From positions 1 through 64,000 of the forward strand of contig DATKKF010000058.1 in NCBI GenBank assembly GCA_035543115.1: a stretch of DNA of 64,000 nucleotides, read 5' to 3'. This DNA is from RPRB01 sp035543115 (GTDB lineage: Bacteria; Myxococcota; Myxococcia; Myxococcales; Myxococcaceae). Position 1 is the first letter of the stretch, and each line of letters opens with the position of its first letter. A program made the translations under genes and the position numbers. Positions 50,326 to 59,545 of this stretch are shown here, one piece after another. The notes beneath the pieces are model-generated. The model was not told the origin of the DNA. It ran no database searches and saw only the letters and a program-made list of their open reading frames with translations.

Positions 50326-51258
50326 ATGAGCGACGCGTCGTTCCACCAGCGAACCTTGGAGCAGCCCGTCGCCACCCGGGGAGTCGGACTGCACTCCGGC
50401 GCCCAGGTCACTCTGACGCTGCGGCCCGCTCCGGCTGACCACGGCATCGTCTTCCACCGGGTGGATCTCCCCGGCGCGCCGGGCATCCCAGCCACCGCGC
50501 CGCACGTGGTGGAGACCGCCCTGGCCACCAGCCTGGGCCGCGGCGAGGCGCGGGTCGGGACGGTGGAGCACTTGCTCGCCGCACTGAGCGGGCTCGGCAT
50601 CGACAACGTCCGTGTCGAGGTGGACGGGCCCGAGGTCCCCATCCTCGACGGCAGCTCCGGCCCCTTCCTGTACCTGGTTCGCTCCGCGGGCATCCGGATC
50701 CTCGAGGAGCCCAAGTCGTTCGTGGTCATCCAGCGGCCGGTGATGCTGCGCGAGGGGGACCGCGAGGCCTCTCTCTCGCCCTGCGACCGGCTGCGCATCG
50801 ACTGCGCGATCGACTTCCACCACCCGCTGGTCCCGGGACAGTCGCTGTCGATCGACTTCTCCGGAAGCTCCTTCAGCCGCGAGCTGGCGCGGGCCAGGAC
50901 GTTCGGCTTCCTGAAGGACGTGGAGCGGCTGAAGTCCGCCGGGCTCGCCCGCGGCGGCTCGCTGGAGAACGCCATCGTGGTGGACGAGTTCAGCATCCTC
51001 AACCCCGAGGGGCTGCGGTACCCGGACGAGTTCGTGCGTCACAAGACCCTGGACGCGCTCGGCGATCTGGCGCTCTTCGGGCACCCGGTCATCGGGCACC
51101 TTCGCGTCACGAAGAGTGGGCACGCGCTGCACCACCGGCTGGTCAGCAAGGTGCTCGCCGACGCCTCGTCGTACGCCATCGTTCGTGCGCGTCGGCGGGA
51201 GCTCGAGCGGCTCGACCTGCGGCTGCCGGACTTCGCGCTGGCGCTCGAGTCGATCTGA
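50326..51258 (+). CDS. lpxC: UDP-3-O-acyl-N-acetylglucosamine deacetylase
   Basis: A 310-residue zinc enzyme making the first committed step of lipid A synthesis, in the cytoplasm. It opens QRTLEQPVATRGVGLHSG, then TVEHLLAALSGLGIDN (zinc histidine near residue 84), SRELARARTFGFLKDVE, and FVRHKTLDALGDLALFGHPVIGHL with the further zinc histidine/aspartate and catalytic histidine. ATG 50326 follows a GGAG; a GTG at 50284 is possible. Its presence means a lipid A-bearing Gram-negative envelope. It is alone between an intergenic leader and the DsbA-like lipoprotein. Confidence 0.93.
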   Translation: MSDASFHQRTLEQPVATRGVGLHSGAQVTLTLRPAPADHGIVFHRVDLPGAPGIPATAPHVVETALATSLGRGEARVGTVEHLLAALSGLGIDNVRVEVDGPEVPILDGSSGPFLYLVRSAGIRILEEPKSFVVIQRPVMLREGDREASLSPCDRLRIDCAIDFHHPLVPGQSLSIDFSGSSFSRELARARTFGFLKDVERLKSAGLARGGSLENAIVVDEFSILNPEGLRYPDEFVRHKTLDALGDLALFGHPVIGHLRVTKSGHALHHRLVSKVLADASSYAIVRARRRELERLDLRLPDFALALESI

Positions 51259-51370
51259 GCCGCGGCCGCCGGGCCCCATCCGCCTGCGCTGTGGCCGGGA
51301 AGACCGGGCACCCGTCAGGGGTTTCTGGGCTTGCGCCGCAATGTCCATTGCTGGAAAGGTGCGCCTCCCC

Positions 51371-52426
51371 ATGAATGTCTCTCGGTTCTTCGCCCCCGCG
51401 GCGCTCGCCGCCTTCGCCCTGGCCTGCGCCTGCTCCAAGCAGGCCAGCACGGCCTCATCCACCTCTGCTGCCGGCGGAGGGACCGCGCCCGACCGGGTGG
51501 TGGCGACCTTCAACGGCGGGAAGATCACCTCTGCCGAGCTGGAGAAGGAGGCCCGGCCCCAGATCGCCGATCTGGAGAACAAGATGTTCCAGGCCCGGAA
51601 GCAGGCCCTCGAGCAGATGGCGATGGAGCGCATCGTCAAGGCCGAGGCGGCCAAGGTCAACCTCTCTGAGCAGGACTACATCCGGAAGCGCATCGAGGAG
51701 GCGCCCGTCCAGCAGCCGACCGAGGCCCAGGAGCGCCAGTTCTACGACCGGTTGAAGAGCGGCGGGCAGATTCCCCCCGACGCGAGCTTCGAATCGCTGA
51801 AGGACCGCATCTCCCAGGCGCTGGTGAACCAGCAGCGGCAGAGCCAGATGCAGAAGGTGGTCGCCGACCTCCAGAAGCAGGCGAACCTCAAGATCGACCT
51901 GCCCCAGCCGCGGGTGCAGGTCGCTGCCGAGGGTCCCGCCCGCGGCCCCAAGGACGCGCCGGTGACCATCGTGGAGTTCTCCGACTTCGAGTGCCCGTAC
52001 TGCGGCGCGGCCCACGACACGGTGGAGCAGGTGATGAGCAGCTACGCCGGCAAGGTCCGGCTGGTGTACCGGCAGTTCCCGCTGAGCTTCCACCCGCACG
52101 CGGCGAAGGCCGCCGAGGCGTCGCTCTGCGCAGCGGACCAGGGGAAGTTCTGGGAGTACCACGACGCGCTGTTCAAGAATCAGAAGAAGCTCGACCCGAC
52201 GGAGCTCAAGGCCCACGCCAGCGAGGTGGGGCTGGATGGGCAGAAGTTCGGCCAGTGCCTGGACTCGGGCGACAAGAAGAAGGCGGTGGACGCCGACCAG
52301 CAGGCCGGGCTCGCGGCCGGAGTGGGCGGGACGCCGGCCTTCTTCATCAACGGCATCTTCCTCAACGGCGCCCAGCCGATCGACGAGTTCAAGAAGGTCA
52401 TCGACGGGGAGCTGGCGTCGAAGTGA
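51371..52426 (+). CDS. Lipoprotein with SurA-like N-domain and DsbA-type thioredoxin domain
   Basis: A 351-residue exported protein. Signal with lipobox LACAC (cysteine near residue 20-22), a SurA_N/PpiC-N-like helical region (VVATFNGGKITSAELEKEA to about residue 170), and a DsbA-like domain: FSDFECPYCGAAHDTVEQV (CPYC near residue 210) and cis-proline GGTPAFFINGIFLNG (about 320). It likely oxidises or isomerises disulfides in the envelope. The ATG at 51371 is preferred because the signal and lipobox follow at once; 51341 is an in-frame alternative. It overlaps pyrF by 4 bases. Confidence 0.85.
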   Translation: MNVSRFFAPAALAAFALACACSKQASTASSTSAAGGGTAPDRVVATFNGGKITSAELEKEARPQIADLENKMFQARKQALEQMAMERIVKAEAAKVNLSEQDYIRKRIEEAPVQQPTEAQERQFYDRLKSGGQIPPDASFESLKDRISQALVNQQRQSQMQKVVADLQKQANLKIDLPQPRVQVAAEGPARGPKDAPVTIVEFSDFECPYCGAAHDTVEQVMSSYAGKVRLVYRQFPLSFHPHAAKAAEASLCAADQGKFWEYHDALFKNQKKLDPTELKAHASEVGLDGQKFGQCLDSGDKKKAVDADQQAGLAAGVGGTPAFFINGIFLNGAQPIDEFKKVIDGELASK

Positions 52427-53142
52427 GCGGGGCCCGCGAGCGCATCGCCTGGGCGGCGGACGTGCCGCTCGACGAGGCGCTCCGCCTGTGGCCGCTCCTC
52501 TCGCCCTGGGTGGGGGTGGTGAAGGTCGGGCTGTCGCTCTTCGTCGAGCACGGCCCGGCGGCGGTCCGGGCGTTCCGTGACCAGGGCGCCTCGGTGTTCC
52601 TGGACCTCAAGCTTCACGACATCCCGAACACGGTGGAGCGGGCCGCCACGGGTGCCGCCGCCCTGGGGGTGACCTACCTCACGGTGCACGCCTCCGGAGG
52701 AGAGAACATGCTCCGGGCGGCGCTGCGGGGCGCGGCGACGGGGGCGAGCGCCGCCGGCGTCGAGCCGCCCGTCCTTCTCGGCGTCACCACCCTGACCTCG
52801 CTGGGGGATCGCGAGGTGGGGGAACTCGGGTTCGGCGGCTCCGCACGCCAGATGGCCGATCGCCTGGCAGCGGTGGCGGTCCGCGCGGGTCTCTGGGGGC
52901 TGGTCTGCTCGCCGCAGGACGCGCGGCAGCTGAAGATGAACCCCGGGGTGGTGTTCCTCTGCACCCCGGGTGTCCGCCCCGGCGGCTCCGACGCTGCAGA
53001 CCAGGCCCGGACCGAGACCCCGGCCGCGGCGATCGCCGCCGGGGCCGACCTGCTGGTGGTCGGCCGTCCGCTTCATGCCGCTCGCGATCCGGCGGCGGCT
53101 GCCCGGGCGCTGCACACCGAGGTCGCCGCAACGCTCGGCTGA
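52423..53142 (+). CDS. pyrF: Orotidine 5'-phosphate decarboxylase
   Basis: A 239-residue TIM-barrel enzyme converting OMP to UMP. The signature VFLDLKLHDIPNTVERAA near residue 62 contains the catalytic lysine and aspartates. Also VTYLTVHASGG and the phosphate-binding LVVGRPLHAA at the end. The GTG at 52423 overlaps the lipoprotein stop by 4 bases. A normal pyrimidine gene cotranscribed with an envelope lipoprotein. The convergent pepA ends 33 bases later. Confidence 0.93.
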   Translation: MSGARERIAWAADVPLDEALRLWPLLSPWVGVVKVGLSLFVEHGPAAVRAFRDQGASVFLDLKLHDIPNTVERAATGAAALGVTYLTVHASGGENMLRAALRGAATGASAAGVEPPVLLGVTTLTSLGDREVGELGFGGSARQMADRLAAVAVRAGLWGLVCSPQDARQLKMNPGVVFLCTPGVRPGGSDAADQARTETPAAAIAAGADLLVVGRPLHAARDPAAAARALHTEVAATLG

Positions 53143-53175
53143 GGTCGGGGCCTGGCCCGCCCACGCGTCCAGGTC

Positions 53176-54696
53176 TCAGCGGGGGGCGGTGCGGGCGCGG
53201 CTCTCGAGGAACTCCGCCAGGGTGCGGACTCCGATGCCGGTCGCACCCTTGCCCAGGTACCCGCGCTCCCGGGGCGCGAGCGCCGGCCCGGCGATGTCCA
53301 GGTGCGCCCAGGGCGCGTCGCTCACGAACTCCCGGAGGAAGATGGCCGCGCTGATCGCCCCGCCCCAGCGATCGCCGTGGTTCTTCATGTCCGCGACGTC
53401 CGAGCGGAGCGTCTCCTTCTGGAGATCCACCAGCGGGAGCCGCCAGAACGACTCGCCGGCGCGCGCCGCCGCCGAGAGCAGCTCGTCCGCCAGCGCGTCG
53501 CTGCCGGAGAAGAGCCCGCCCACCCAGTGGCCCAGCGCCACCACGCAGGCACCGGTCAGGGTCGCGAGATCGATGAGCGCGGCGGGGTTCCGCTCCACCG
53601 CGTAGGCCAGCACGTCGCCCAGCACCAGGCGACCCTCGGCGTCGGTGTTGGTCACCTCCACCGTCTTCCCCAGCCGGGAGACCAGGATGTCGCCCGGCCG
53701 GTACGCGGCCCCGCTCGGCATGTTCTCCGCGGCCCCCAGGTACCCGAGCACCGGGAAGGGCGGAGCGAGATCGGCGGCGACCTGCATCGCACCCAGCACC
53801 GCCGCGCTGCCCGCCATGTCGGACTTCATGTCCGCCATGTTCTCGGCGCTCTTCAGCGACAGCCCGCCGGAATCGAAGGTGATCGCCTTGCCCACCAGCG
53901 AGATCGGCCGGGCCCTCGCCGGCGCCGACTTCTTCGGCCGGTACGAGATCTCGATCAGCCGCGGCGTGTTCTGGCTGCCCTGACCGACCGCGGAGAACAT
54001 CCCCATCCGGAGCTTCTTCAGCTCCCGCGGGCCACTCACCTTCACCTCGAGCCCGTGGCCCTTGGCCGCACGCGATGCCTCCTCGGCCAGCGCCTCGGGC
54101 GTGAGCCGGCCCGCGGGCTCGTTGACCAGGGTGCGGGCGAAGTTCGTCGCCTCGGTGACGTGGAGCACGCGGTCCAGGATGTCCCCGAGCTCGCGCGGCC
54201 GCGCCGCTCCGTCCGGGAGCAGGAGACGCACCGCCTCGAGCGCCACCCGCTCGTCCCGCCCCTCGGTGCGGTACTGGTCGAACCGATAGGCACCCAGGGC
54301 CGCGCCCTCGGCCACCGGCCCGAGCGTCTCGGTCGGATCGCCGGGGAGGGCCACCGCCACCGAGCGGGCCCGGAGCCGCTGCGCCATCTTCACCGCGCGA
54401 CCCGCCGCCTGCCGGAACGCCTCGGGGTCCGTCTTCTCGCGCGGCCCGGTGCCCACCAGCACCACCCGGCCCGCCGGCAGCCGCCCGTGGGTATGGAGCA
54501 CGAAGGTCTGGTCCGGCTTCCCGCGGAACCCTTCCTCGGTCGCGGCGCGAAGCAGCTGCCCGGCCAGCGCCTGGTTCACGTCGGCCACCGCGCCGTTCGG
54601 GCGCGGAGACTCCTCGGAGAAGAGCACCAGCACGTCGGCACGGGTCCCGGCCGGCGCCCCGGTGGCCAGGGCGAATCGAGGAGAGGTGTCGGGCAT
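53176..54696 (-). CDS. pepA: Leucyl aminopeptidase (M17 family, cytosol aminopeptidase)
   Basis: A 506-residue bimetal enzyme. The signature NTDAEGRLVLGD near residue 340 binds both metals together with VGKAITFDSGGLSLK (about 259-273) and DMKSDMAGSAAV. N-terminal domain about residues 1-160. It releases N-terminal residues from peptides and can act as a DNA-binding regulator in some bacteria. The ATG at 54696 begins 8 bases after the ScfR-type regulator stop, so a joint transcript is likely. The longer open frame upstream is not supported. Confidence 0.93.
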   Translation of the reverse strand: MPDTSPRFALATGAPAGTRADVLVLFSEESPRPNGAVADVNQALAGQLLRAATEEGFRGKPDQTFVLHTHGRLPAGRVVLVGTGPREKTDPEAFRQAAGRAVKMAQRLRARSVAVALPGDPTETLGPVAEGAALGAYRFDQYRTEGRDERVALEAVRLLLPDGAARPRELGDILDRVLHVTEATNFARTLVNEPAGRLTPEALAEEASRAAKGHGLEVKVSGPRELKKLRMGMFSAVGQGSQNTPRLIEISYRPKKSAPARARPISLVGKAITFDSGGLSLKSAENMADMKSDMAGSAAVLGAMQVAADLAPPFPVLGYLGAAENMPSGAAYRPGDILVSRLGKTVEVTNTDAEGRLVLGDVLAYAVERNPAALIDLATLTGACVVALGHWVGGLFSGSDALADELLSAAARAGESFWRLPLVDLQKETLRSDVADMKNHGDRWGGAISAAIFLREFVSDAPWAHLDIAGPALAPRERGYLGKGATGIGVRTLAEFLESRARTAPR

Positions 54697-54704
54697 AGGT
54701 CGGT

Positions 54705-56213
54705 TCAGTCGCCGTCGCGGCGGCGGCGACTGCCGGTGTCCTTGCCGGCCTCGTGCACCAGGAGCGGGGAGAAGAAGCAGTCCTTCTTCGTGTACTCGTC
54801 GAACGAGAAGGCAAAGCGGTAGCTCGCGGCGGCGCGCTGGTTGCAATCGGTGCGCTCGCAGAACCGGCAGCCGATCCCGGTGGGCACCGCGTCACGCCGG
54901 AGATCGGTGGTGGGCAGGCCGTAAGCGAGGAACTGCGCGTTCTCGGCGTGCGTCCCGAGCCCGATGCTGTACGCGGTCCCATGGACGATGGAGCCGCCGA
55001 TCGGCTGCAGCTGCACCTTGGCGAAGCAGAAGTAGGTGGTGCCGTCCGGCATCATCGAGTACTGCCGGGTGAGCTGCGACGGGTTGAGGAAGGCGAGGTG
55101 CACCGCCCACTTCCCGCACGAGCCGCCGGAGGCGAACTTGAGCCCGTCGCCGCTGTAGCGCTTGCTGATGTTCCCCGCGAGGTCGGCCCGGAGGAAGTGG
55201 AACGGGACGCCGAGCTGCTTGGGGTCGCTCAGGTTGCAGAGCCGGTGGGCCACCGTCTCGTAGGTGGTGCCGAACACCTGGCTGAGGAGCTCCACGTCGT
55301 AGCGGGTGCGCTGCACCTCGCGGAAGAAGTCGCCGTAGCTGAGCAGCAGCGCGCCGGCGAAGTAGTTGGCCAAGTTGACCTTGATGAGCTTCGGCGTCTC
55401 GGCATGGCGCGTGCGGGTCCCGCCGAGGATGGATTCCAACAGCCGGTCTCGGTCCATCACCAGGAGGCCGATGGAGGTCGCCAGCTGGAACTTCAAGGGC
55501 TGCTCGGTGAGCGTGGGCGAGAGGGTGAGGGTCTGCTTCTCGGGGTCGAGCCGGCGCACCACCGAGCTGCCCGAGGGGCCGTTGGCGAACTCCACCCGGT
55601 ACCCGAAGCGGTCGGCCAGGAGCTTCACCAGCTGATGGGACGTCACCTGCGGGTCGAGCGCGAAGTCACCGCGAAGCCGCTCAGCTTGCTCCTCGATCTC
55701 CGGGAACCAGTTGCGCTTGGCCTGGAGGAAGTCCGAGACCTCGTCGAACGGCGAGTAGTCGAGCGGGACGTCGGCCCCGTGCATCGCGCCCGCGGTGCCC
55801 GCTCCGTTGGTCTGCTGGGCAGCGAGCTTCTCGAGCTGGGTCCGGGTGTTCTTGTAGAGGTTGAACAGCGCGGCGACGGTACCGGCCAGCTTGGGCTCGG
55901 CCGAGAGGTGCTGGAGGTCCTCGGGGTCGATCTCCAGCGACTTGAGGAGCGGCTCGTCCAGGAGCTTGGCCAGGGTCTCGTCCACTGGCCCCTGGCCCAA
56001 GGAGCCCATGAACTGCTCGGGGTCCTGGTCGAAGTACCGGAGCGCCTTCCACAGGAGCGGGAAGGGCATCACCCGCTTCCCCTTCTCGATGAGGTTCAGG
56101 TACGCCGGCGACACGCCGAGGTCGCGCGCGGCGTCCGCCTGCTTCACGTGTCGCTGGAGGCGGAGCGTCCGGAGCTTGAAGCCGACGCTGGCGTTGAGGC
56201 TGCTTTCGTTCAT
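54705..56213 (-). CDS. XRE-type transcriptional regulator with ScfR/RamB-like C-terminal domain
   Basis: A 502-residue regulator: HTH_XRE at about residues 11-65 (FKLRTLRLQRHVKQADAARDLGVSPAYLNLIEKGKR), a middle domain like ImmA/IrrE without an HExxH metal site (KFQLATSIGLLVMD), and a C-terminal domain with a cysteine motif GIGCRFCERTDCNQRAAAS near residue 455. This layout is that of short-chain-fatty-acyl regulators controlling acetate, propionate or glyoxylate metabolism. It is upstream of pepA with an 8-base gap. The ligand and targets are not readable. Confidence 0.83.
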   Translation of the reverse strand: MNESSLNASVGFKLRTLRLQRHVKQADAARDLGVSPAYLNLIEKGKRVMPFPLLWKALRYFDQDPEQFMGSLGQGPVDETLAKLLDEPLLKSLEIDPEDLQHLSAEPKLAGTVAALFNLYKNTRTQLEKLAAQQTNGAGTAGAMHGADVPLDYSPFDEVSDFLQAKRNWFPEIEEQAERLRGDFALDPQVTSHQLVKLLADRFGYRVEFANGPSGSSVVRRLDPEKQTLTLSPTLTEQPLKFQLATSIGLLVMDRDRLLESILGGTRTRHAETPKLIKVNLANYFAGALLLSYGDFFREVQRTRYDVELLSQVFGTTYETVAHRLCNLSDPKQLGVPFHFLRADLAGNISKRYSGDGLKFASGGSCGKWAVHLAFLNPSQLTRQYSMMPDGTTYFCFAKVQLQPIGGSIVHGTAYSIGLGTHAENAQFLAYGLPTTDLRRDAVPTGIGCRFCERTDCNQRAAASYRFAFSFDEYTKKDCFFSPLLVHEAGKDTGSRRRRDGD

Positions 56214-56361
56214 CGAAGGGGGCCGGGCCGGGCCCGGGCGACCTCCTTCGCCTCTAGCAGCCAGGCGGCGGATTTACAAACGAATGGTCAGAGACGGCGC
56301 AGGGTTACGCCGCGCCGAGTCGAGGAATTTACAAGAGTCCGTCCAGCCTGGATTTCGGCTC

Positions 56362-57972
56362 TCACGGAGAGGGGGGAATCCGGCAGACCGGCTCCGGGAG
56401 GGCCCAGCGGCGGACCCAGGCCGCCACCGCGGCGTCGAGGCGTGCCCGGTCTGCGGGGCCGCGCACGAAACAATCCTCCAGGCTCCAGCCTGGCGGCGCG
56501 TTTCCCGAGTAGCCGTTGAGGGTGGGGACCCGGGCGGTGTCGGTGACCCAGAGCGCGTCGATCTGCGCGTGCCACGGCGGCCAGCCATCCGGCGCCGGCG
56601 TGTAGACGAACGCCGCGCAGCCCGGGTCCACCTCGCGGGCAATCTGGTTCACCCGGGCCCGATCGAGCGCCGGGACGAAGTGGCGGTAGGACACGCCCCG
56701 CTCGAGGAGGCAGAGCAGCGCCAGCGCCGCGGCGGCGAAGGGACGCGCTCGGGACACGGCGTCAATCGCCAGCGCCAGGCCCGCCGCCCAGCCGAGGAGC
56801 ACCACCTGTCCCACGCGAGGAACCGCGCGGATCGCCCTCGCCCCGGGGACAACGGCGTACACCACGGTCCAGGGCGAGGCGGCGCGCCAGGGGCCGACCT
56901 GCGTGGCGAGCAGCACCAGGGCGAGCGCGGTGATGGCCAGCACCATGACTCCGCCGCGATGGCGAGCCCGCCAGAACCCGACTCCCGCCACCCCGAGGGT
57001 GAGGAGCCCCACCCCGAACTGCTGCTCGTTGGTCTGGGAGCGCAGGCCCTGGAGCCTCCGGACCAGGCCTCCGTACCACCAGCTGTCCGGGCCGACGTTG
57101 ACCCACGACTGGCCCCGGGCGAGGAAGACGTCGTGCGCGTTCCGGAACCCCACCACCTGGGCGGCGCTCCACCACGCCCGGAGGAGGGGGAAGGTCAGCG
57201 CCGCGGAGAGCGCGCCGGCACCGGCGATGACCATCCAGTCGCGACCCAGCGACTCGAGGACGGCCGCGCGGGTGGTGCGTCCGCACAGCGCCACCCCCAG
57301 GGCGATCGCCGCCGCGAACGCGAGGAACCACCAGAGGTAGTAGCTCGCCCACGCCTGGGCAGCGGCGGCGATGCCGGCACCCATCCACGCGCACCGCGCC
57401 CGCCAGCTGCCTGGAGCCCGGAGCGCCTTGGCCAGGAGCGCCACCGCCGCCAGGGACCCGTAGGCGCCGATCAGCTGCGGGTGGTCGAGCAGGTGAATCC
57501 GCGGGGCGCCCGCGGCGATGAGCACCGCCCCGCTCGCCGCGGCGAGCCAGCGCACCCCCAGGGCGCTCCGGAGGAACCAGGTACCCGCGGCGGCATTCAG
57601 CGCCGTGGAGCAGAGGAGCCAGCCCACGTATGCCGCGTCCGGTCCGGCCCCCAGCGCCCGCATGACCCAGTACGGGGGCGCCACCCCGAGCAGGACGTCG
57701 CTGTAGGCGCCGGCGTTGGGTGCGGGGAAGTAGAAGGGAAGGTCAAAGAAGCGGCGGTGGAGCGGGTGACCGGTCAGCCACGCCCAGGTGTGCTCGATGC
57801 AATAGTGCACGAAGCGCACGTCCCCCGGGTCGCCGGGGACGCGGACGCCGCCGCTGGCGAGCAGCGTGTGGTGCGCCAGGAGAAGCGACGCGGCGGCCGC
57901 CAGCAGGGGCGCGGCGAGGGCCGGGCCGACGTTCCGCCAGGGCAGCCGGTGTAGAAGCTTGGCCGGATCCAC
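56362..57972 (-). CDS. Large membrane protein, YfhO/glycosyltransferase-39-like
   Basis: A 536-residue protein with about 11-12 transmembrane helices and a C-terminal soluble part. The GTG at 57972 leaves a short lead (VDPAKLLHRLPWRN) before the first helix (LAAPLLAAAASLLLAHHTLL). Features: a first periplasmic loop with DPGDVRFVHYCIEHTWAW and GAYSDVLLGVAPPYWV, typical of GT-C transferases that use polyprenyl-linked donors. It faces the plus-strand gene at 58012 with only 39 bases between start codons. Family assignment is by topology only; a donor is not predicted. Confidence 0.6.
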   Translation of the reverse strand: MDPAKLLHRLPWRNVGPALAAPLLAAAASLLLAHHTLLASGGVRVPGDPGDVRFVHYCIEHTWAWLTGHPLHRRFFDLPFYFPAPNAGAYSDVLLGVAPPYWVMRALGAGPDAAYVGWLLCSTALNAAAGTWFLRSALGVRWLAAASGAVLIAAGAPRIHLLDHPQLIGAYGSLAAVALLAKALRAPGSWRARCAWMGAGIAAAAQAWASYYLWWFLAFAAAIALGVALCGRTTRAAVLESLGRDWMVIAGAGALSAALTFPLLRAWWSAAQVVGFRNAHDVFLARGQSWVNVGPDSWWYGGLVRRLQGLRSQTNEQQFGVGLLTLGVAGVGFWRARHRGGVMVLAITALALVLLATQVGPWRAASPWTVVYAVVPGARAIRAVPRVGQVVLLGWAAGLALAIDAVSRARPFAAAALALLCLLERGVSYRHFVPALDRARVNQIAREVDPGCAAFVYTPAPDGWPPWHAQIDALWVTDTARVPTLNGYSGNAPPGWSLEDCFVRGPADRARLDAAVAAWVRRWALPEPVCRIPPSP

Positions 57973-58011
57973 GTGCGCGCGCGCTTTTCGCTGACTTCGG
58001 AGCGGACGACA

Positions 58012-59490
58012 ATGGCTCTTCTGCTCGGGGCGATGGTGGGCCTCGTGCTGTGGCGCGCGCTGCCCTTCCTCGGCCCGGTCCCGCCCGGGGGGCTCTACAA
58101 CTCCGACAGCGCGGTCCCGGTGCTCATGGCCAACCTCGCCACCGGCAGCCCGGTGGACTGGCTGTACTGGGGACAGGACCGGTTCGGGGCCTGGCCGTTC
58201 CTGCTGGCCCGGGTGGTGGGAGCGCTGACCCAGCGGGCATGGACGCCGCACGGGATGCACGTGCTCCGGACCGTCTGGATGGTGGCCGCGCTCGTGCCGT
58301 GGATGGCGGTGGCCGGCCGGGCCGGGGCGGTGGCCGCCGCGGGGCTGCTCCTCCTCCCAGGCCTGAACCCGCTTCTCGAGCGGGTGCTGGTGGACCTGGG
58401 CACCGTGGACGGATGGCAGATCCCGGCGCTGCTCTGGGCCTGGTGGGGGCTGCGCCGGGCAGCGAGCGCGGCGCGACCGGACGGCTGGCTCGCGCTCGCC
58501 GCGGTGGCTGGGGCCCTGGCGACCTGGACGTCGCTGGTGAGCGCGCCGCTTCTGGCCGTGCTCGCGCTCGTCGAGGGAGCAGGACGCGGCCGCGCGGTCC
58601 GCCAGCGCGCGGCGCTCCTGCTGCCGGCGCTCGCCGGGCTCGCATTGGAGGCGGGAGTGCGTGGAGCCTGGCATCGTGCGGTGCGGGCCCGCGGCTGGCC
58701 GGACGTCAGGACGCCGGCGTCGCTGGACCTCGGGCATCTCCTGGAGAACGCGGGACGGGTCGCCTCGACCGCGTGGCACGTCGGCGCGGTTCCCTGGCTG
58801 CTCCTCGCAGTGGCCGCGGCCGCGGGTGCGCTCACGCTCGGGCGCTGGCGTACGGCGCCCGAGGGCCGGACGGTGGCCGGTGCAGGCGCGTCGGCGCTCA
58901 CCGCGCTGCTGGTCGTCGTCTCGGTCCGGCACGTGCGGGACAACGGCTACAACCCCCGCTACCTCTGCCTCGGCCTCTCCCTCGCCGTCCTCGGCGCCTC
59001 GGTGCTGCTCGGGCTCGGGGTGCGCACGCTCGTCTCGCGGATCGCCCTGGGGGCCGCGCCGGCCACGCTGGGCGTGGCGGGCCTGGGGGCGGTGCTGCTC
59101 CTCGCTCCAGTCGCTCAGCCGGATCCGCGAGAGGTGGTGCTCCGGCCTGCGGCCGGGGAGATCGCCGCCAGTCACCCCGGCGCCGTGCTGGTCCTGAGCT
59201 ACTGGCGCGCCTACGCGCTCGCCGGTCTGCTCCCACCGCGCGCGGTCATCCCCCTGCCGCGCGAGGGGGAGTGGAACCGGCGCCCGGACTGGGTGGCGGC
59301 GCTCCGGAGCGGCCGGCCGGTGCTCGTCGGGTCGCCTGACATCGAGGGCGAGGGACCGCCGCCGAGGCGGATGGAGCGGGGCACGCCCTTGACGCTGGTC
59401 CAGCCCGGCGTGCTCACCATCCCGCCCTTTCCCGGCGAGTCGACCGGCGAACGGCTGTCACTCTACCGGCCGTCGGCGGACGGCAGCTGA
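58012..59490 (+). CDS. Large membrane protein, GT-C-like, unknown
   Basis: A 492-residue protein with about ten hydrophobic segments. It begins MALLLGAMVGLVLWRALPFL, then a loop with GGLYNSDSAVPVLMANLATG (NSDSAVP resembles the acidic first-loop site of GT-C proteins), and a soluble C-terminal domain of about 130 residues. GGAG lies 10 bases ahead of the ATG. An in-frame GTG at 57973 would butt directly against the divergent gene. Probably a membrane glycosyltransferase or transporter; no family signature was matched. Confidence 0.55.
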   Translation: MALLLGAMVGLVLWRALPFLGPVPPGGLYNSDSAVPVLMANLATGSPVDWLYWGQDRFGAWPFLLARVVGALTQRAWTPHGMHVLRTVWMVAALVPWMAVAGRAGAVAAAGLLLLPGLNPLLERVLVDLGTVDGWQIPALLWAWWGLRRAASAARPDGWLALAAVAGALATWTSLVSAPLLAVLALVEGAGRGRAVRQRAALLLPALAGLALEAGVRGAWHRAVRARGWPDVRTPASLDLGHLLENAGRVASTAWHVGAVPWLLLAVAAAAGALTLGRWRTAPEGRTVAGAGASALTALLVVVSVRHVRDNGYNPRYLCLGLSLAVLGASVLLGLGVRTLVSRIALGAAPATLGVAGLGAVLLLAPVAQPDPREVVLRPAAGEIAASHPGAVLVLSYWRAYALAGLLPPRAVIPLPREGEWNRRPDWVAALRSGRPVLVGSPDIEGEGPPPRRMERGTPLTLVQPGVLTIPPFPGESTGERLSLYRPSADGS

Positions 59491-59545
59491 CGCCCCGTCC
59501 CACGCCAGGGCCTGCGTCCCCCTGCTAGAAGCGGCCGGACCGCCG

